Below, piece after piece: positions 35,142 through 43,660 of a stretch of 64,000 bases of DNA (the stretch's first letter is position 1; the number at the start of each line of letters is the position of its first letter). The notes under the pieces were generated by a model, which saw only the letters and a program-made list of their open reading frames with translations, had not been told where the DNA came from and did not search any database. The translations under genes and the position numbers were made by a program. This DNA is from Natronorubrum tibetense GA33 (GTDB lineage: Archaea; Halobacteriota; Halobacteria; Halobacteriales; Natrialbaceae), in contig NZ_KB913017.1 in NCBI RefSeq assembly GCF_000383975.1, positions 441,133 to 505,132 of the forward strand, read 5' to 3'.

Positions 35142-36431
35142 ATGCGGGACCTCCCTCGTCGGATCGTCGCGCAGTTTGCCGTCGACCGACGAGTCCTCGC
35201 GCTGGCGTTCGCCCGGATGGCGGACGGCGTCGGTAACTCGTTTCTGATCATCGTCATTCCGCTGTACGTGGCGAGTGACATCGTCGGCGGAGCCACGTTC
35301 GGCCTCGAGGAGGCCATGATCATCGGAATTATCCTCTCTCTGTTCGGCTTCTTGAACAGTAGCTTCCAGCCGTTTACCGGTCGCCTCTCCGACCGGGTGG
35401 GCCGTCGAAAGCCGTTCATTTTGATCGGACTCGGCGGACTCGCCGTGACGAATCTCTCGTACATCTTCGCGGAGTCGTATCTCTCACTGCTAGTGATTCG
35501 GGGCCTGCAGGGCGTCAGCGTCTCCTTTATCGTCCCCGCATCGATCGCGCTCGTCAACGAACTCGCGACGACACAGGACCGGGGTGGCAACATGGGCGTC
35601 TACAATACGTTCCGACTGATCGGGTTCGGTGCCGGTCCCATCGCCGCCGGGGCGGTCGTCAACCTCGGCCCGTACACGATACCGACGGGCCTGGAGGTCA
35701 CCGGCTTCGACGCGGTCTTTTACATCGCGACGGTGACGGCGCTGATCAGCTACCTGCTCGTCACCGTCCTCATTTCCGACCCCGACGCGACGAAGGCGAA
35801 CGCGGGCGCGGACCTCTCGATCGCGATCCGCGACCCGACCGGTAAACGGCTGCTCGATCCGATCTTTACCCTCGGCGTCGCCTCGCTGTTCTTGGCCGCC
35901 GCCATCGCCCTGTTCGCGACGATCCAGCCGCAGGTCAACGCTCGCCTCGAGCAGGGATCGACCTGGTTCGGACTCCAGTTTGCGGCCTTCATCCTCGCAC
36001 AGGTCCTGTTGCAGACGCCGATCGGGCGGGCCAGCGACTACTACGGACGGCGGCCGTTCATCGTCGGCGGGATGATCCTGTTGATCCCGACGACGCTCGT
36101 CCAGGGGTTCATCTTCACGTCCGAACTCATGTTTGTCGCCCGCCTCGCACAGGGTATCGCGGGCGCGATGGTGTTCGCACCGTCGCTCGCGCTGGCGGGC
36201 GACCTCGCTGGCGAAGGGGAATCCGGCTCGAAGCTCTCGATTCTGACGATGGCCTTTGGCTACGGGATCGCCATCGGCCCGCTCTCCTCGGGCGCGCTGG
36301 TCGGCTACGGCTTCTACGTGCCGTTCGTCTTCGGCACCGTCCTCGCCGTCTTCGGTACGATTCTCGTCTACACCCAGATCGAGGAGACCCTCGAGACCAC
36401 GCGGCCGGTCCCGGTCGTCGGGAACGATTGA
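35142..36431 (+). CDS. MFS transporter
   Basis: 429 aa, about 12 transmembrane helices. The signature loop SDRVGRRKPFILIGLGGLAV follows helix 2. A DHA-type (drug/metabolite:H+ antiport) architecture is likely; substrate unknown. Its TGA stop (36429-36431) is part of the target duplication of the element that follows, so the insertion preserved the stop. Confidence 0.9.
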   Translation: MRDLPRRIVAQFAVDRRVLALAFARMADGVGNSFLIIVIPLYVASDIVGGATFGLEEAMIIGIILSLFGFLNSSFQPFTGRLSDRVGRRKPFILIGLGGLAVTNLSYIFAESYLSLLVIRGLQGVSVSFIVPASIALVNELATTQDRGGNMGVYNTFRLIGFGAGPIAAGAVVNLGPYTIPTGLEVTGFDAVFYIATVTALISYLLVTVLISDPDATKANAGADLSIAIRDPTGKRLLDPIFTLGVASLFLAAAIALFATIQPQVNARLEQGSTWFGLQFAAFILAQVLLQTPIGRASDYYGRRPFIVGGMILLIPTTLVQGFIFTSELMFVARLAQGIAGAMVFAPSLALAGDLAGEGESGSKLSILTMAFGYGIAIGPLSSGALVGYGFYVPFVFGTVLAVFGTILVYTQIEETLETTRPVPVVGND

Positions 36432-36593
36432 TACTGTCGGACAGAAGTCAACACGAAGTCGATCGCGAATTCGCGGCCGTTGAGCAACCCCGTGGGTTGC
36501 GATGCCCAGCAGAACGCATCCGTTCTGCGGACGTCGCCGTCGGAGACGGCCGCAGTAGAGCGACCGATCTTCACGTAGTTCTGTCCGACAGTA
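36432..36593 (+). mobile_element. MITE-like element with 15-bp perfect terminal inverted repeats
   Basis: Left end tactgtcggacagaa (36432-36446) and right end ttctgtccgacagta (36579-36593) are exact inverted copies, flanked on both sides by tga (36429-36431 and 36594-36596). Inside are two hairpins (gcaacccc-gtgg-gttgc; cagaacg-catc-cgttctg) and an additional matching pair gcggccgt/acggccgc. No transposase. The 3-bp flank fits TNA target duplication, as in some IS5-group elements. Confidence 0.8.
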
Positions 36594-36662
36594 TGACCGA
36601 CCGAAACGCGAGCGCCAACCGGAGCCCGTACCCCTTTGGCATACGATACCGTACCGACTCGT

Positions 36663-37820
36663 ATGACGACAGCCGACGAGTCGATCGAGCCCTTCGAACT
36701 GACGGTCGATCGGGACGCGATCGACGACCTTCGGACGCGTCTCGAGCGGGCGCGCTGGCCCGACCAACTGCCGGACGCAGGCTGGGCGTACGGAACCGAA
36801 CGGGAGACGCTGCGGTCGCTCTGTGCGTACTGGCGCGAGGAGTACGACTGGTCCGCCTTCGAAGAGCGCTGCAACGAGTTCGACCAGTACACGACCGTGA
36901 TCGACGGCCAGCGGATCCACTGCTATCACGTTCGGTCGCCCGAACCGTCGGCGACTCCGCTCCTGTTGAGCCACGGCTGGCCCGGCTCAGTCGCGGAGTT
37001 CTTCGACGTTCTCGGCCCGCTAACCGATCCGGCCGCTCACGGCGGCGACCCCGACGACGCGTTTCACGTCGTCGCGCCCTCGCTGCCGGGCTTTGGCTTC
37101 TCCGGACCGACCACCGAACAGGGTTGGGACGTTCCGCGGATGGCCGACGCCTTTGCGACGCTGATGGACCGCCTCGGCTACGATCGGTTCGTCGCGCAGG
37201 GCGGCGACTGGGGCGCACTGATCACGGCGCTGCTGGGTGCGAACTACCCCGACCGCGTCGACGCGATCCACACGAACATGCTCTTTCTGACGCCGTCGAC
37301 GCTCGACGAGCCGATGGAACTGCTGGACGAGCGGGGACGGGCCGACTACGAGGCGACGAAGGCGTTTCGAGAGACCGGGACCGGCTACCACGAGATTCAG
37401 GCGACGAAACCCCAGACGGTCGCCTACGGACTCACCGACTCGCCGGTCGGACTCGCGGGCTGGCTCACGGAGAAGTTTCGCGCCTGGAGCGACTGCGACG
37501 GCGACCTCGAGTCCTCGTTCGACCGCGATCGGCTGCTCGACAACCTGAGCATCTACTGGCTGACGGGGACGATCGGCTCCTCGATGCGCGTCTACTACGA
37601 GACCGACATCGCGTCGGCGACGCCCGAGTCGGTCGACGTGCCGACGGGTCACGCGCGGTACCCTGCGGAGATCTACAAGACGCCGCGCGTCTGGGCCGAA
37701 GCGGTCTACGACGTCGTCCACTGGTCCGAGCTGCCCGCGGGCGGACACTTCGCGGCGATGGAAGTTCCCGATCTGTTCGTCGAAGACGTGCGGACGTTCG
37801 TCCGCGAGGTCGGTCCGTAG
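36663..37820 (+). CDS. epoxide hydrolase (EHN-type alpha/beta hydrolase)
   Basis: 385 aa. Nucleophile Asp182 in QGGDWGALI, oxyanion HGWPG at 104-108, catalytic His in GGHFAAME near the C-terminus; residues 1-95 are the EHN lid/N-domain of microsomal epoxide hydrolases. Hydrolyses an epoxide to a diol; substrate unknown. The MITE lies directly upstream and may carry part of the promoter. Confidence 0.9.
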   Translation: MTTADESIEPFELTVDRDAIDDLRTRLERARWPDQLPDAGWAYGTERETLRSLCAYWREEYDWSAFEERCNEFDQYTTVIDGQRIHCYHVRSPEPSATPLLLSHGWPGSVAEFFDVLGPLTDPAAHGGDPDDAFHVVAPSLPGFGFSGPTTEQGWDVPRMADAFATLMDRLGYDRFVAQGGDWGALITALLGANYPDRVDAIHTNMLFLTPSTLDEPMELLDERGRADYEATKAFRETGTGYHEIQATKPQTVAYGLTDSPVGLAGWLTEKFRAWSDCDGDLESSFDRDRLLDNLSIYWLTGTIGSSMRVYYETDIASATPESVDVPTGHARYPAEIYKTPRVWAEAVYDVVHWSELPAGGHFAAMEVPDLFVEDVRTFVREVGP

Positions 37821-37936
37821 CTCCCATACCGACGTGTGAGCGTCGTATAGCGGCGGTTCGAGCCACCGAGCGCTCCGTCGGTGCGGGTCGCGCCGGGACG
37901 CAACGCAAAAGTAGCGGATGCGCATACGATTCGACG

Positions 37937-38440
37937 ATGACGCTCTCGGAGGAGGCCACAGAACGACTGGCGGACGTGGTGGAGCTACAGCCGACGAAGA
38001 ACTCGGAGCTACAGGAGCGATGGGACATGGAGGGCGGCAGCGAGGTCCACCAGTACCTCGAGAACGAACTGGGCGACTACTACTTTCGGGACGACAACAG
38101 CCTCATCCGCGCGACAGCGGAGGCAAATGACCTCGTCGACGTCGAACCAGGTATCGAGAGCGATCCGGACGCCGAGGGCGTCCCTTCGAAGATCCGGGTT
38201 CCGGAACTCCAGCGCCAGATCGTCGCGGTGCTGGCCGGTCCAGACGACGAGTCCGAGAGCGTGGTCTCGGTCCTGCACAGCCTCCGGGACGAGTTCGACG
38301 TCGATCCCGACTCCGAGGACGTCCGTTCGGGGCTACAGAGCCTCCGTCGCAAGGGCGTCGTCGAGGTCGAGTACCGCACCGTCCCCACGTTCCGACTGGC
38401 CGTCGAGCGCGATGAACTCGAGGTTTCGGTCGCTGACTGA
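37937..38440 (+). CDS. DUF5797-type haloarchaeal winged-helix protein
   Basis: 167 aa. TLSEEATERLADVVELQPTK, then NSELQERWDMEGGSEVHQYL is the conserved opening of this haloarchaeal family; the second part (VPELQRQIVAVLAGPDDES, then VVSVLHSLRDEFDVDPDSED) is a second helical/wing unit. Presumed DNA- or nucleoprotein-associated; function unknown. Start ATG is at 37937, the only start giving the family N-terminus. Confidence 0.8.
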   Translation: MTLSEEATERLADVVELQPTKNSELQERWDMEGGSEVHQYLENELGDYYFRDDNSLIRATAEANDLVDVEPGIESDPDAEGVPSKIRVPELQRQIVAVLAGPDDESESVVSVLHSLRDEFDVDPDSEDVRSGLQSLRRKGVVEVEYRTVPTFRLAVERDELEVSVAD

Positions 38441-38503
38441 TTGGGCCTGTTCTTCCCAATCTTTTTATGTTCGCCGTTCAACACTCCGGTTGCATGCATC
38501 GAA

Positions 38504-38665
38504 ATGCACGACTCAGCAACCGTGGGTCCGGTGTGGCCCACGGCTGGGTTCCGCGAAGATCGTAACGGCAGTACTGGTTCTATCCGAGTAGTCGATCGAC
38601 TGATTGCAACACTTCACAGCGGCGAGTACGTCGCTCACAACGAAGGTGATCGCGGTGCGACGTAG
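38504..38665 (+). CDS. possible 53-residue leader reading frame ahead of proS-like gene
   Basis: Starts MHDSATVGPVWPTAGFREDR and ends overlapping the ProRS GTG by 11 bp. A TATA-like ctttttatgtt at about 38461 could serve it leaderlessly. The product is basic-neutral, no family. It may be a leader peptide or chance; low confidence. Confidence 0.3.
   Translation: MHDSATVGPVWPTAGFREDRNGSTGSIRVVDRLIATLHSGEYVAHNEGDRGAT
38645..38651 (+). promoter_or_regulatory. strong Shine-Dalgarno site deciding the ProRS-like start
   Basis: ggtgatc (in gaaggtgatcgcg) matches the anti-SD of haloarchaeal 16S rRNA over at least seven bases and ends three bases before GTG 38655. Confidence 0.7.
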
Positions 38666-39911
38666 CGAGGCGCTCCTGTTTACGAGCCGCGAGGCTGACG
38701 GACACGAAAACGAGACCGTCGCGAGGACGTTACGGGCCGGACTCGTCCGGCAGTTCGGCAGCGGCCTCTACGGCTTTACGCCCACCGGTCAGCGCGTCCG
38801 CGAGAACGTCGTCTCGCTCGTCCAGCGTGAGATGGACGCCATCGGCGGCCAGCAGATCGGGCTCCCTTCGCTGAACGACAGCGGCATCTGGCGACGGAGC
38901 GGCCGCTGGGAAAGCTTCGAGGGTGAGATGTTTACTTTCGAGAACCGCGATGGAAAGCGGCTGTGCCTGGCTCCCTCCCACGAGGAGGGCGTCGCACACC
39001 TCGTCAAGTCTGGCGTCCGCTCCTACGACGACCTGCCCCTCTTACTGTACCAGGTGGGATCAAAGTACCGCGACGACCACGCGCGAAACGGCCTCGTCCG
39101 GACGAAGGAGTTCACGATGAAAGACGCCTACAGCCTCCACACGAGCCACGACTCGCTGGCGGAGTATTACGAGCGTGTTCGGCGGGCTTACGTCCGGATC
39201 TTCGACGCGCTCGACCTCGAGTTTGCTATCACCTCCGCTGACAATAGCGTCATGGGTGGCTCGAGCTCCGAGGAATTCGTCGCGCTCGCCGACGAGGGAA
39301 CGCTAGCGCTTCGCCTGTGTTCCGCGACCGACTGCCGGTTCGGCGTTACCGACGAGTCGCCCCACAGCGGGCTGTCGGCCGGCGACGCCTGTCCTGACTG
39401 TGGGAGTCGCCTCGAGGCCGGCGAGGGTATCGAGATCGCACACGTCTTCGAACTCGGGACGCGCTACTCCGAGCCCATGGGCTTGACCGTTGACACGGCC
39501 GGAGGCGGCGAACGCAACGTGGTGATGGGGAGCTACGGAATCGGCATCGAACGGCTCCTCCACGTCCTCGTCGAACAGCACGGCGACGCAGCGGGCTGTA
39601 ACTGGCCCAACGCTGGCGCTGACATCGGAACCGTCGCTCCTTTCGACGTCTCGATTGTCCCCCTCGAGTACGACGGCGACCTTCGAGAGGTAGCCGATCA
39701 GTTGTACGAGACCCTCGGGGGCGACGTACTCCTGTTCGACGATCGGGATCAGACGATCGGCGAACGGTTCGCCGAGAGCGATCTCCTCGGCGTCCCCTGG
39801 AAGGTGATCCTCGGGAATCGGTTCCGGGAAACCGGCGACGTCGAACTCGAGTCGCGCGACGGCGACACACGGGACGTCAACCTCGAGGAGGTATCCGTCA
39901 TCGTCGGATAG
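38655..39911 (+). CDS. bacterial-type prolyl-tRNA synthetase paralogue lacking the INS editing domain
   Basis: 418 aa, GTG start. Motif 1 region GLYGFTPTGQRVRENVVSLV, motif 2 LYQVGSKYRDDHARNGLVRT and KEFTMKDAYSLH, motif 3 GSYGIGIERLLHVLVEQ, then an anticodon-binding domain. This is the bacterial architecture, not the archaeal/eukaryotic ProRS that haloarchaea use as housekeeping enzyme. The roughly 180-residue INS editing domain is missing and replaced by about 60 residues with CSATDC and CPDCG, a possible zinc site. All class II catalytic motifs look intact. Confidence 0.82.
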   Translation: MRRSEALLFTSREADGHENETVARTLRAGLVRQFGSGLYGFTPTGQRVRENVVSLVQREMDAIGGQQIGLPSLNDSGIWRRSGRWESFEGEMFTFENRDGKRLCLAPSHEEGVAHLVKSGVRSYDDLPLLLYQVGSKYRDDHARNGLVRTKEFTMKDAYSLHTSHDSLAEYYERVRRAYVRIFDALDLEFAITSADNSVMGGSSSEEFVALADEGTLALRLCSATDCRFGVTDESPHSGLSAGDACPDCGSRLEAGEGIEIAHVFELGTRYSEPMGLTVDTAGGGERNVVMGSYGIGIERLLHVLVEQHGDAAGCNWPNAGADIGTVAPFDVSIVPLEYDGDLREVADQLYETLGGDVLLFDDRDQTIGERFAESDLLGVPWKVILGNRFRETGDVELESRDGDTRDVNLEEVSVIVG

Positions 39912-39957
39912 CTGGCAGACCGTTTGGATTACTGGCGGGAAACTCCCGTTCTGGCCA

Positions 39958-41016
39958 TCATCGACTCGAGTCCTGTCCTGGCCGCCGGCGTCGTCGCCGA
40001 TCCGCGAGCAGTTGCTGACACCGTTTTCCAGGGCCGCCTTCGATCGGCCACCCCCGGGTTCGCCAGACGGGCGGCTCCGGTTCGAACGCGGGACAGTTCC
40101 CGGAACACTCGGCGGCCGTCTGGCAGCGGCGCTTATCGGCACAGTGGGGTTGCAGTTGGACGCCGTCCTGTGCGCGCAACTGGAAGTGCCGGCAGTCTGG
40201 CCGCATGGTGTCGACGAACGAGCGCCAGCCGCGCTCGTAAGCTCGTTCGGCGATCGCAAGGCGTTTGTCGGCCTTTACCGCGGGATCGACGTACTCGAAT
40301 CTCGCCGCCGAGCCGTCCCGCTGCCCGCCGTCGGGGCGCTCGAGGATTCGCGTCCCCGGTTCGTCGGCGCTGAGCGTCCGGGGGTACCACTCGACCTCTG
40401 CCGTGAGCGTCTCTGGCTCGAGCGTCAGAATGCCCGCTTCAACCGGGAGTCCCTCGAACAGCGCGGGTTCGACGGCGTCGCCGGTCTCGCGCGTGGCGAC
40501 CCAGACCTCGTCGGCCAGTCCTATCGCGACGTCGTACTCGAGTTGTGAACTCAGTGCACGCGCGGCGCTGGCGTCGAGATCCGGTTTGTTTTCGATGGCG
40601 ACGATTCGGTCGAGCCAGTCGGGATACGGCCACTTCCGGCGGATCTCGATGCGGTTCCCACTCTTTCGGGTCTCGAGAATATCGCGGCTGTCGGCCTCGT
40701 GAATCGCCTCGCGGACGTATCGCCACGGGTAGCCGGGATGGGGCAGACAGTCGCGGTAGTAGGTCCACTCCGCGGGGGCGTTGCTGACGACGTGGAGGAG
40801 GTTGCTGTCGAGTCGGTCCGAACCGAACCTCGCGCGCTCGCGGAGGCCTACGGGATCGCACTCGAGGACGATCGTATCCCAACGCCGGCGTTTCGTCCCG
40901 AGTTGGCGGGCGACGACGATTGCACGGTCGTCGCTCGCGGACTCGAGCGGCCAGGCGCGCTCGGCCCACCGGCAGGTCCGCAACTCGAAGCCGAACTCGG
41001 CAGTGTGACGAGCCAC
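39958..41016 (-). CDS. DUF5787-type haloarchaeal protein
   Basis: 352 aa from the GTG at 41016 (ARHTAEFGFELRTCRWAERA is the family-like start); an ATG at 41097 would add 27 residues. RKWPYPDWLDRIVAIENKPD and LSSQLEYDVAIGLADEVWVA resemble a nuclease-like PD-(D/E)xK core, with D...E-N-K as possible metal site, but that is my reading. C-terminus has a Cys/His cluster (CRHFQLRAQ ... CADKRRCQTAAECSGNC). Unknown function. Confidence 0.75.
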   Translation of the reverse strand: MARHTAEFGFELRTCRWAERAWPLESASDDRAIVVARQLGTKRRRWDTIVLECDPVGLRERARFGSDRLDSNLLHVVSNAPAEWTYYRDCLPHPGYPWRYVREAIHEADSRDILETRKSGNRIEIRRKWPYPDWLDRIVAIENKPDLDASAARALSSQLEYDVAIGLADEVWVATRETGDAVEPALFEGLPVEAGILTLEPETLTAEVEWYPRTLSADEPGTRILERPDGGQRDGSAARFEYVDPAVKADKRLAIAERAYERGWRSFVDTMRPDCRHFQLRAQDGVQLQPHCADKRRCQTAAECSGNCPAFEPEPPVWRTRGWPIEGGPGKRCQQLLADRRRRRRPGQDSSR

Positions 41017-41236
41017 ACCTGCCGTTCGGAGCGGAGAACGAAAAACGCTACTCGATCCGTTCGTGGTGTCGATCCCGACCGCGTCAATACTGCTCACCGA
41101 CGACGAGGCTCGCGCTGCTGGACGACGGTCGCATCCGCGACCGCGTCTCCGGCGCGCTGATCGTCATCGCGCACGGAGCGCCAAAAGCGTCGCTGCGGGC
41201 CGGCGGCGGACGAGTCGAGCGACGAATCGGTACGGC

Positions 41237-41674
41237 CTACTCTTCGTCTTCCTCCTCCCACTCGTCGAGGAACTCGTGTGCGTCCTCTAAAATCTCCCGC
41301 GGGCCATCCTGGGTGACGGTGTTTACTGCCTGCTCGTAGTCGCGCCACTGGAGGTCGCGGTGTTCGTTCGAAAGTTCCGCGCTCGCCTCGAAGGACTTCG
41401 CGATAAAGAGGTGAACGGTCTTGTGGATCGTCGTGCCGTTCGCCTCGAAGACGTAGTTGTAGTCCTTCCGGAAGCCGTCGAGTAGCCGGAACTGGTCGAT
41501 ACCTGCCTCTTCCTTTATTTCGCGGATCGCCGTCTGTTGTAGCTCTTCATCTCCTTCGACACCGCCCTTGGGGAACTCCCAATCGCCTGGGCGGCTCTTG
41601 AGTAGAAGATACTCGCGCCGGCCCCGCGTATCGCGGAAGAGGATCGCGCCTGCGCTCGTAGCTTCGACTGCCAT
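41237..41674 (-). CDS. Nudix hydrolase, diadenosine-tetraphosphatase-like
   Basis: 145 aa. Nudix box at residues 37-59 (GGVEGDEELQQTAIREIKEE, then AGI) is complete. ILFRDTRGRREYLLLKSRPG precedes it, as in Ap4A hydrolases. C-terminal acidic tail (EFLDEWEEEDEE). Probably clears Ap4A or similar nucleotides. Confidence 0.88.
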   Translation of the reverse strand: MAVEATSAGAILFRDTRGRREYLLLKSRPGDWEFPKGGVEGDEELQQTAIREIKEEAGIDQFRLLDGFRKDYNYVFEANGTTIHKTVHLFIAKSFEASAELSNEHRDLQWRDYEQAVNTVTQDGPREILEDAHEFLDEWEEEDEE

Positions 41675-41785
41675 TAACTGGGCTAACAGGTGCGACGTTA
41701 AGAGAATATCGGACTGTTCGTCCGCGATAAAGGAATCTCAGCAGGTTTTTACGCGCCGACCGTCCACGTTTGGACGACTCCCCAC

Positions 41786-42121
41786 ATGACCTTCGTCACC
41801 CGTCTCACGCTCCAGAGCGGCGATCGAGCCGCGCTCGACGGCATCGTCGACGACATCAAAACCTCCGCCGAACGCAAGGGGGCCGCACTGAAAGGGCCAC
41901 ACTCCCACCCGCCGGAGAAACTGTCGGTCCCCCAGCGGTGTCGACTCCACGGCGACGACCACCGACGATTCGACTCGTGGGACTACACCGTCTTCACCCG
42001 CGAACTCGAGATCCACGGCCACGACAGCCTCGCGCGCAACATCGCCTCGCAGAACTTCCCAGATTCGGTCCACATCGAAGCCGAAGTCGAGCAGATCCAC
42101 GGCGCGGGCCGCGGAAACTGA
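41786..42121 (+). CDS. uS10/mL48-family ribosomal-protein paralogue
   Basis: 111 aa. TFVTRLTLQSGDRAALDGIV and KGPHSHPPEKLSVPQRCRLH correspond to the S10 beta-alpha-beta fold; the translation-associated S10 in archaea is usually beside EF-1alpha, which is absent here, so this is a second copy with an unknown role (paralogue). Its TGA stop is half of the target duplication flanking the small mobile element immediately downstream. Confidence 0.75.
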   Translation: MTFVTRLTLQSGDRAALDGIVDDIKTSAERKGAALKGPHSHPPEKLSVPQRCRLHGDDHRRFDSWDYTVFTRELEIHGHDSLARNIASQNFPDSVHIEAEVEQIHGAGRGN

Positions 42122-42192
42122 TACGGTTTGCTGTACCGGTGGGACCGCAAGACGCTCGCGATCCCAGCTGAACTGACTTACAGCAGACAGTA
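42122..42192 (+). mobile_element. MITE-like element, copy 1 (71 bp)
   Basis: Left end tacggtttgctgta, right end tacagcagacagta (imperfect inverted repeats), flanked by tga (42119-42121 and 42193-42195). A second copy, 79 bp because of an 8-bp internal tandem, is at 62889-62967 flanked by tca. No coding capacity. Confidence 0.8.
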
Positions 42193-42261
42193 TGAGCCGT
42201 TCCCCTCGCAGTCGCCGCCGGTGGTCGGTAGCATTTTCAGCGCTCACGACGATGAGCGGGT

Positions 42262-43530
42262 ATGAGCACGGACGATCTCGTTTCCCTTCGCCGAGACCTG
42301 CACCGCAAGCCCGAACCGGCCTGGTGTGAATTCTATACGACCGCACGAATCGTTACGGAACTCGAGAAGCGCGTCGACCTCGACGAACTCCACGTCGGTC
42401 CGGACGCCATCGCGGGCGACCATCGAATGGCCGTCCCGGACGATTCGGAACTGGCCGTCTGGCTCGAGCGCGCCCGCGAAGCGGGTGCCGACGAGGCCGT
42501 CCTCGAGCGACTCGAGGGCGGGCACACCGGGGCCGTCGCCGTCCTCGAGCGCGGCGAGGGGCCCACCGTCGGCCTCCGCGTCGACATCGACGCCCTCCCC
42601 CGGAGGGAGAGCGACGATCCGGACCACGCACCCGCCGCGGGAGGCTTCCGCTCCGAACACGAGGGCGCGATGCACGCCTGCGGCCACGACGCCCACGCGA
42701 CGATCGGTATCGGTGTCCTCGAGCGAATCGCCGAAAGCAACTTTCAGGGCACGTTGAAGGTATTCTTCCAGCCCGCCGAGGAGGTCGTCGGCGGCGGGAA
42801 GTCGATGGCTGAGAGCGAGCACATCACGGACGTCGACTCGCTGCTCGCGATCCACATCGGCCTCGACCACCCGACCGGCGAAATCGTCGCCGGAATCGAC
42901 GGCTTTCTCGCGGTCAAACACCTCGAGATCGAGTTTTCGGGCGAGTCGGCCCACGCGGGCGGCCACCCTGAACAGGGTCGCAACGCGGTGCAGGCGATGG
43001 CGACGGCCGTCCAGAACCTCTACGGCATCCCACGGCACAACGACGGCAAGACCCGAATCAATGCGGGCGTCGTCGAAGGCGGCAGCGCCGCCAACATCAT
43101 TCCGGACGAGGCGCGCATCCTCGCCGAGGTCCGAGGCGAGACGACCGAACTCATGAACTACATGGACCGGAAGGCCCGCCACATCGTCCGGAACGCCGCG
43201 AACATGCACGGCTGCGACGTCGAGTTTTCGACGGGTGCCGAAGCACCGAGCGCGACGAGCGACCAGGAACTCGTCGATATCGTCGCCGACGTCGCGGGCC
43301 GGACCGAGGGAGTTTCGAGCGTCCTCGAGCGCGACGAACTCGGCGGCAGCGAGGACGCGACGTTCCTGATGCAGGCCGTCCAGGACAACGGCGGCAACGC
43401 CTGCTACGTCGGCATCGGCACGGACCACCCCGGCGGCCACCACAGCGCGACGTTCGACGTGGACGAAGAGAGCCTCCAGCACGGCGTCGACGTGCTTACC
43501 GGCGCAGTTGAGCAGATCAGCCGCGACTGA
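42262..43530 (+). CDS. M20-family amidohydrolase
   Basis: 422 aa. VDIDALPRRE and HACGHDAHATIGIGVLER provide the metal-binding His/Asp set; FQPAEEVVGGGKSMAE the Glu pair; residues 190-300 are the dimerisation domain. Close to aminobenzoyl-glutamate/indole-acetyl amino acid hydrolases (AbgA-type), so it cleaves an amide on a carboxyl-amino-acid; exact substrate unknown. Confidence 0.88.
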   Translation: MSTDDLVSLRRDLHRKPEPAWCEFYTTARIVTELEKRVDLDELHVGPDAIAGDHRMAVPDDSELAVWLERAREAGADEAVLERLEGGHTGAVAVLERGEGPTVGLRVDIDALPRRESDDPDHAPAAGGFRSEHEGAMHACGHDAHATIGIGVLERIAESNFQGTLKVFFQPAEEVVGGGKSMAESEHITDVDSLLAIHIGLDHPTGEIVAGIDGFLAVKHLEIEFSGESAHAGGHPEQGRNAVQAMATAVQNLYGIPRHNDGKTRINAGVVEGGSAANIIPDEARILAEVRGETTELMNYMDRKARHIVRNAANMHGCDVEFSTGAEAPSATSDQELVDIVADVAGRTEGVSSVLERDELGGSEDATFLMQAVQDNGGNACYVGIGTDHPGGHHSATFDVDEESLQHGVDVLTGAVEQISRD

Positions 43531-43660
43531 TAGCCGTAGGCTGGACTACCCTGCTACCCAGGCTGGTCTCATACCGCCGGCATCGAGACATGCAAACGCT
43601 TTTCTATACCACATATAAGTGTTGAAACAACTGGCAGGAACAGCCCTGTGCGGTTTGTCA

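Noticed and set aside
36432-36593. A CRISPR-like repeat
   Set aside because: Only terminal inverted repeats and two unrelated internal hairpins; no regularly spaced direct repeats.
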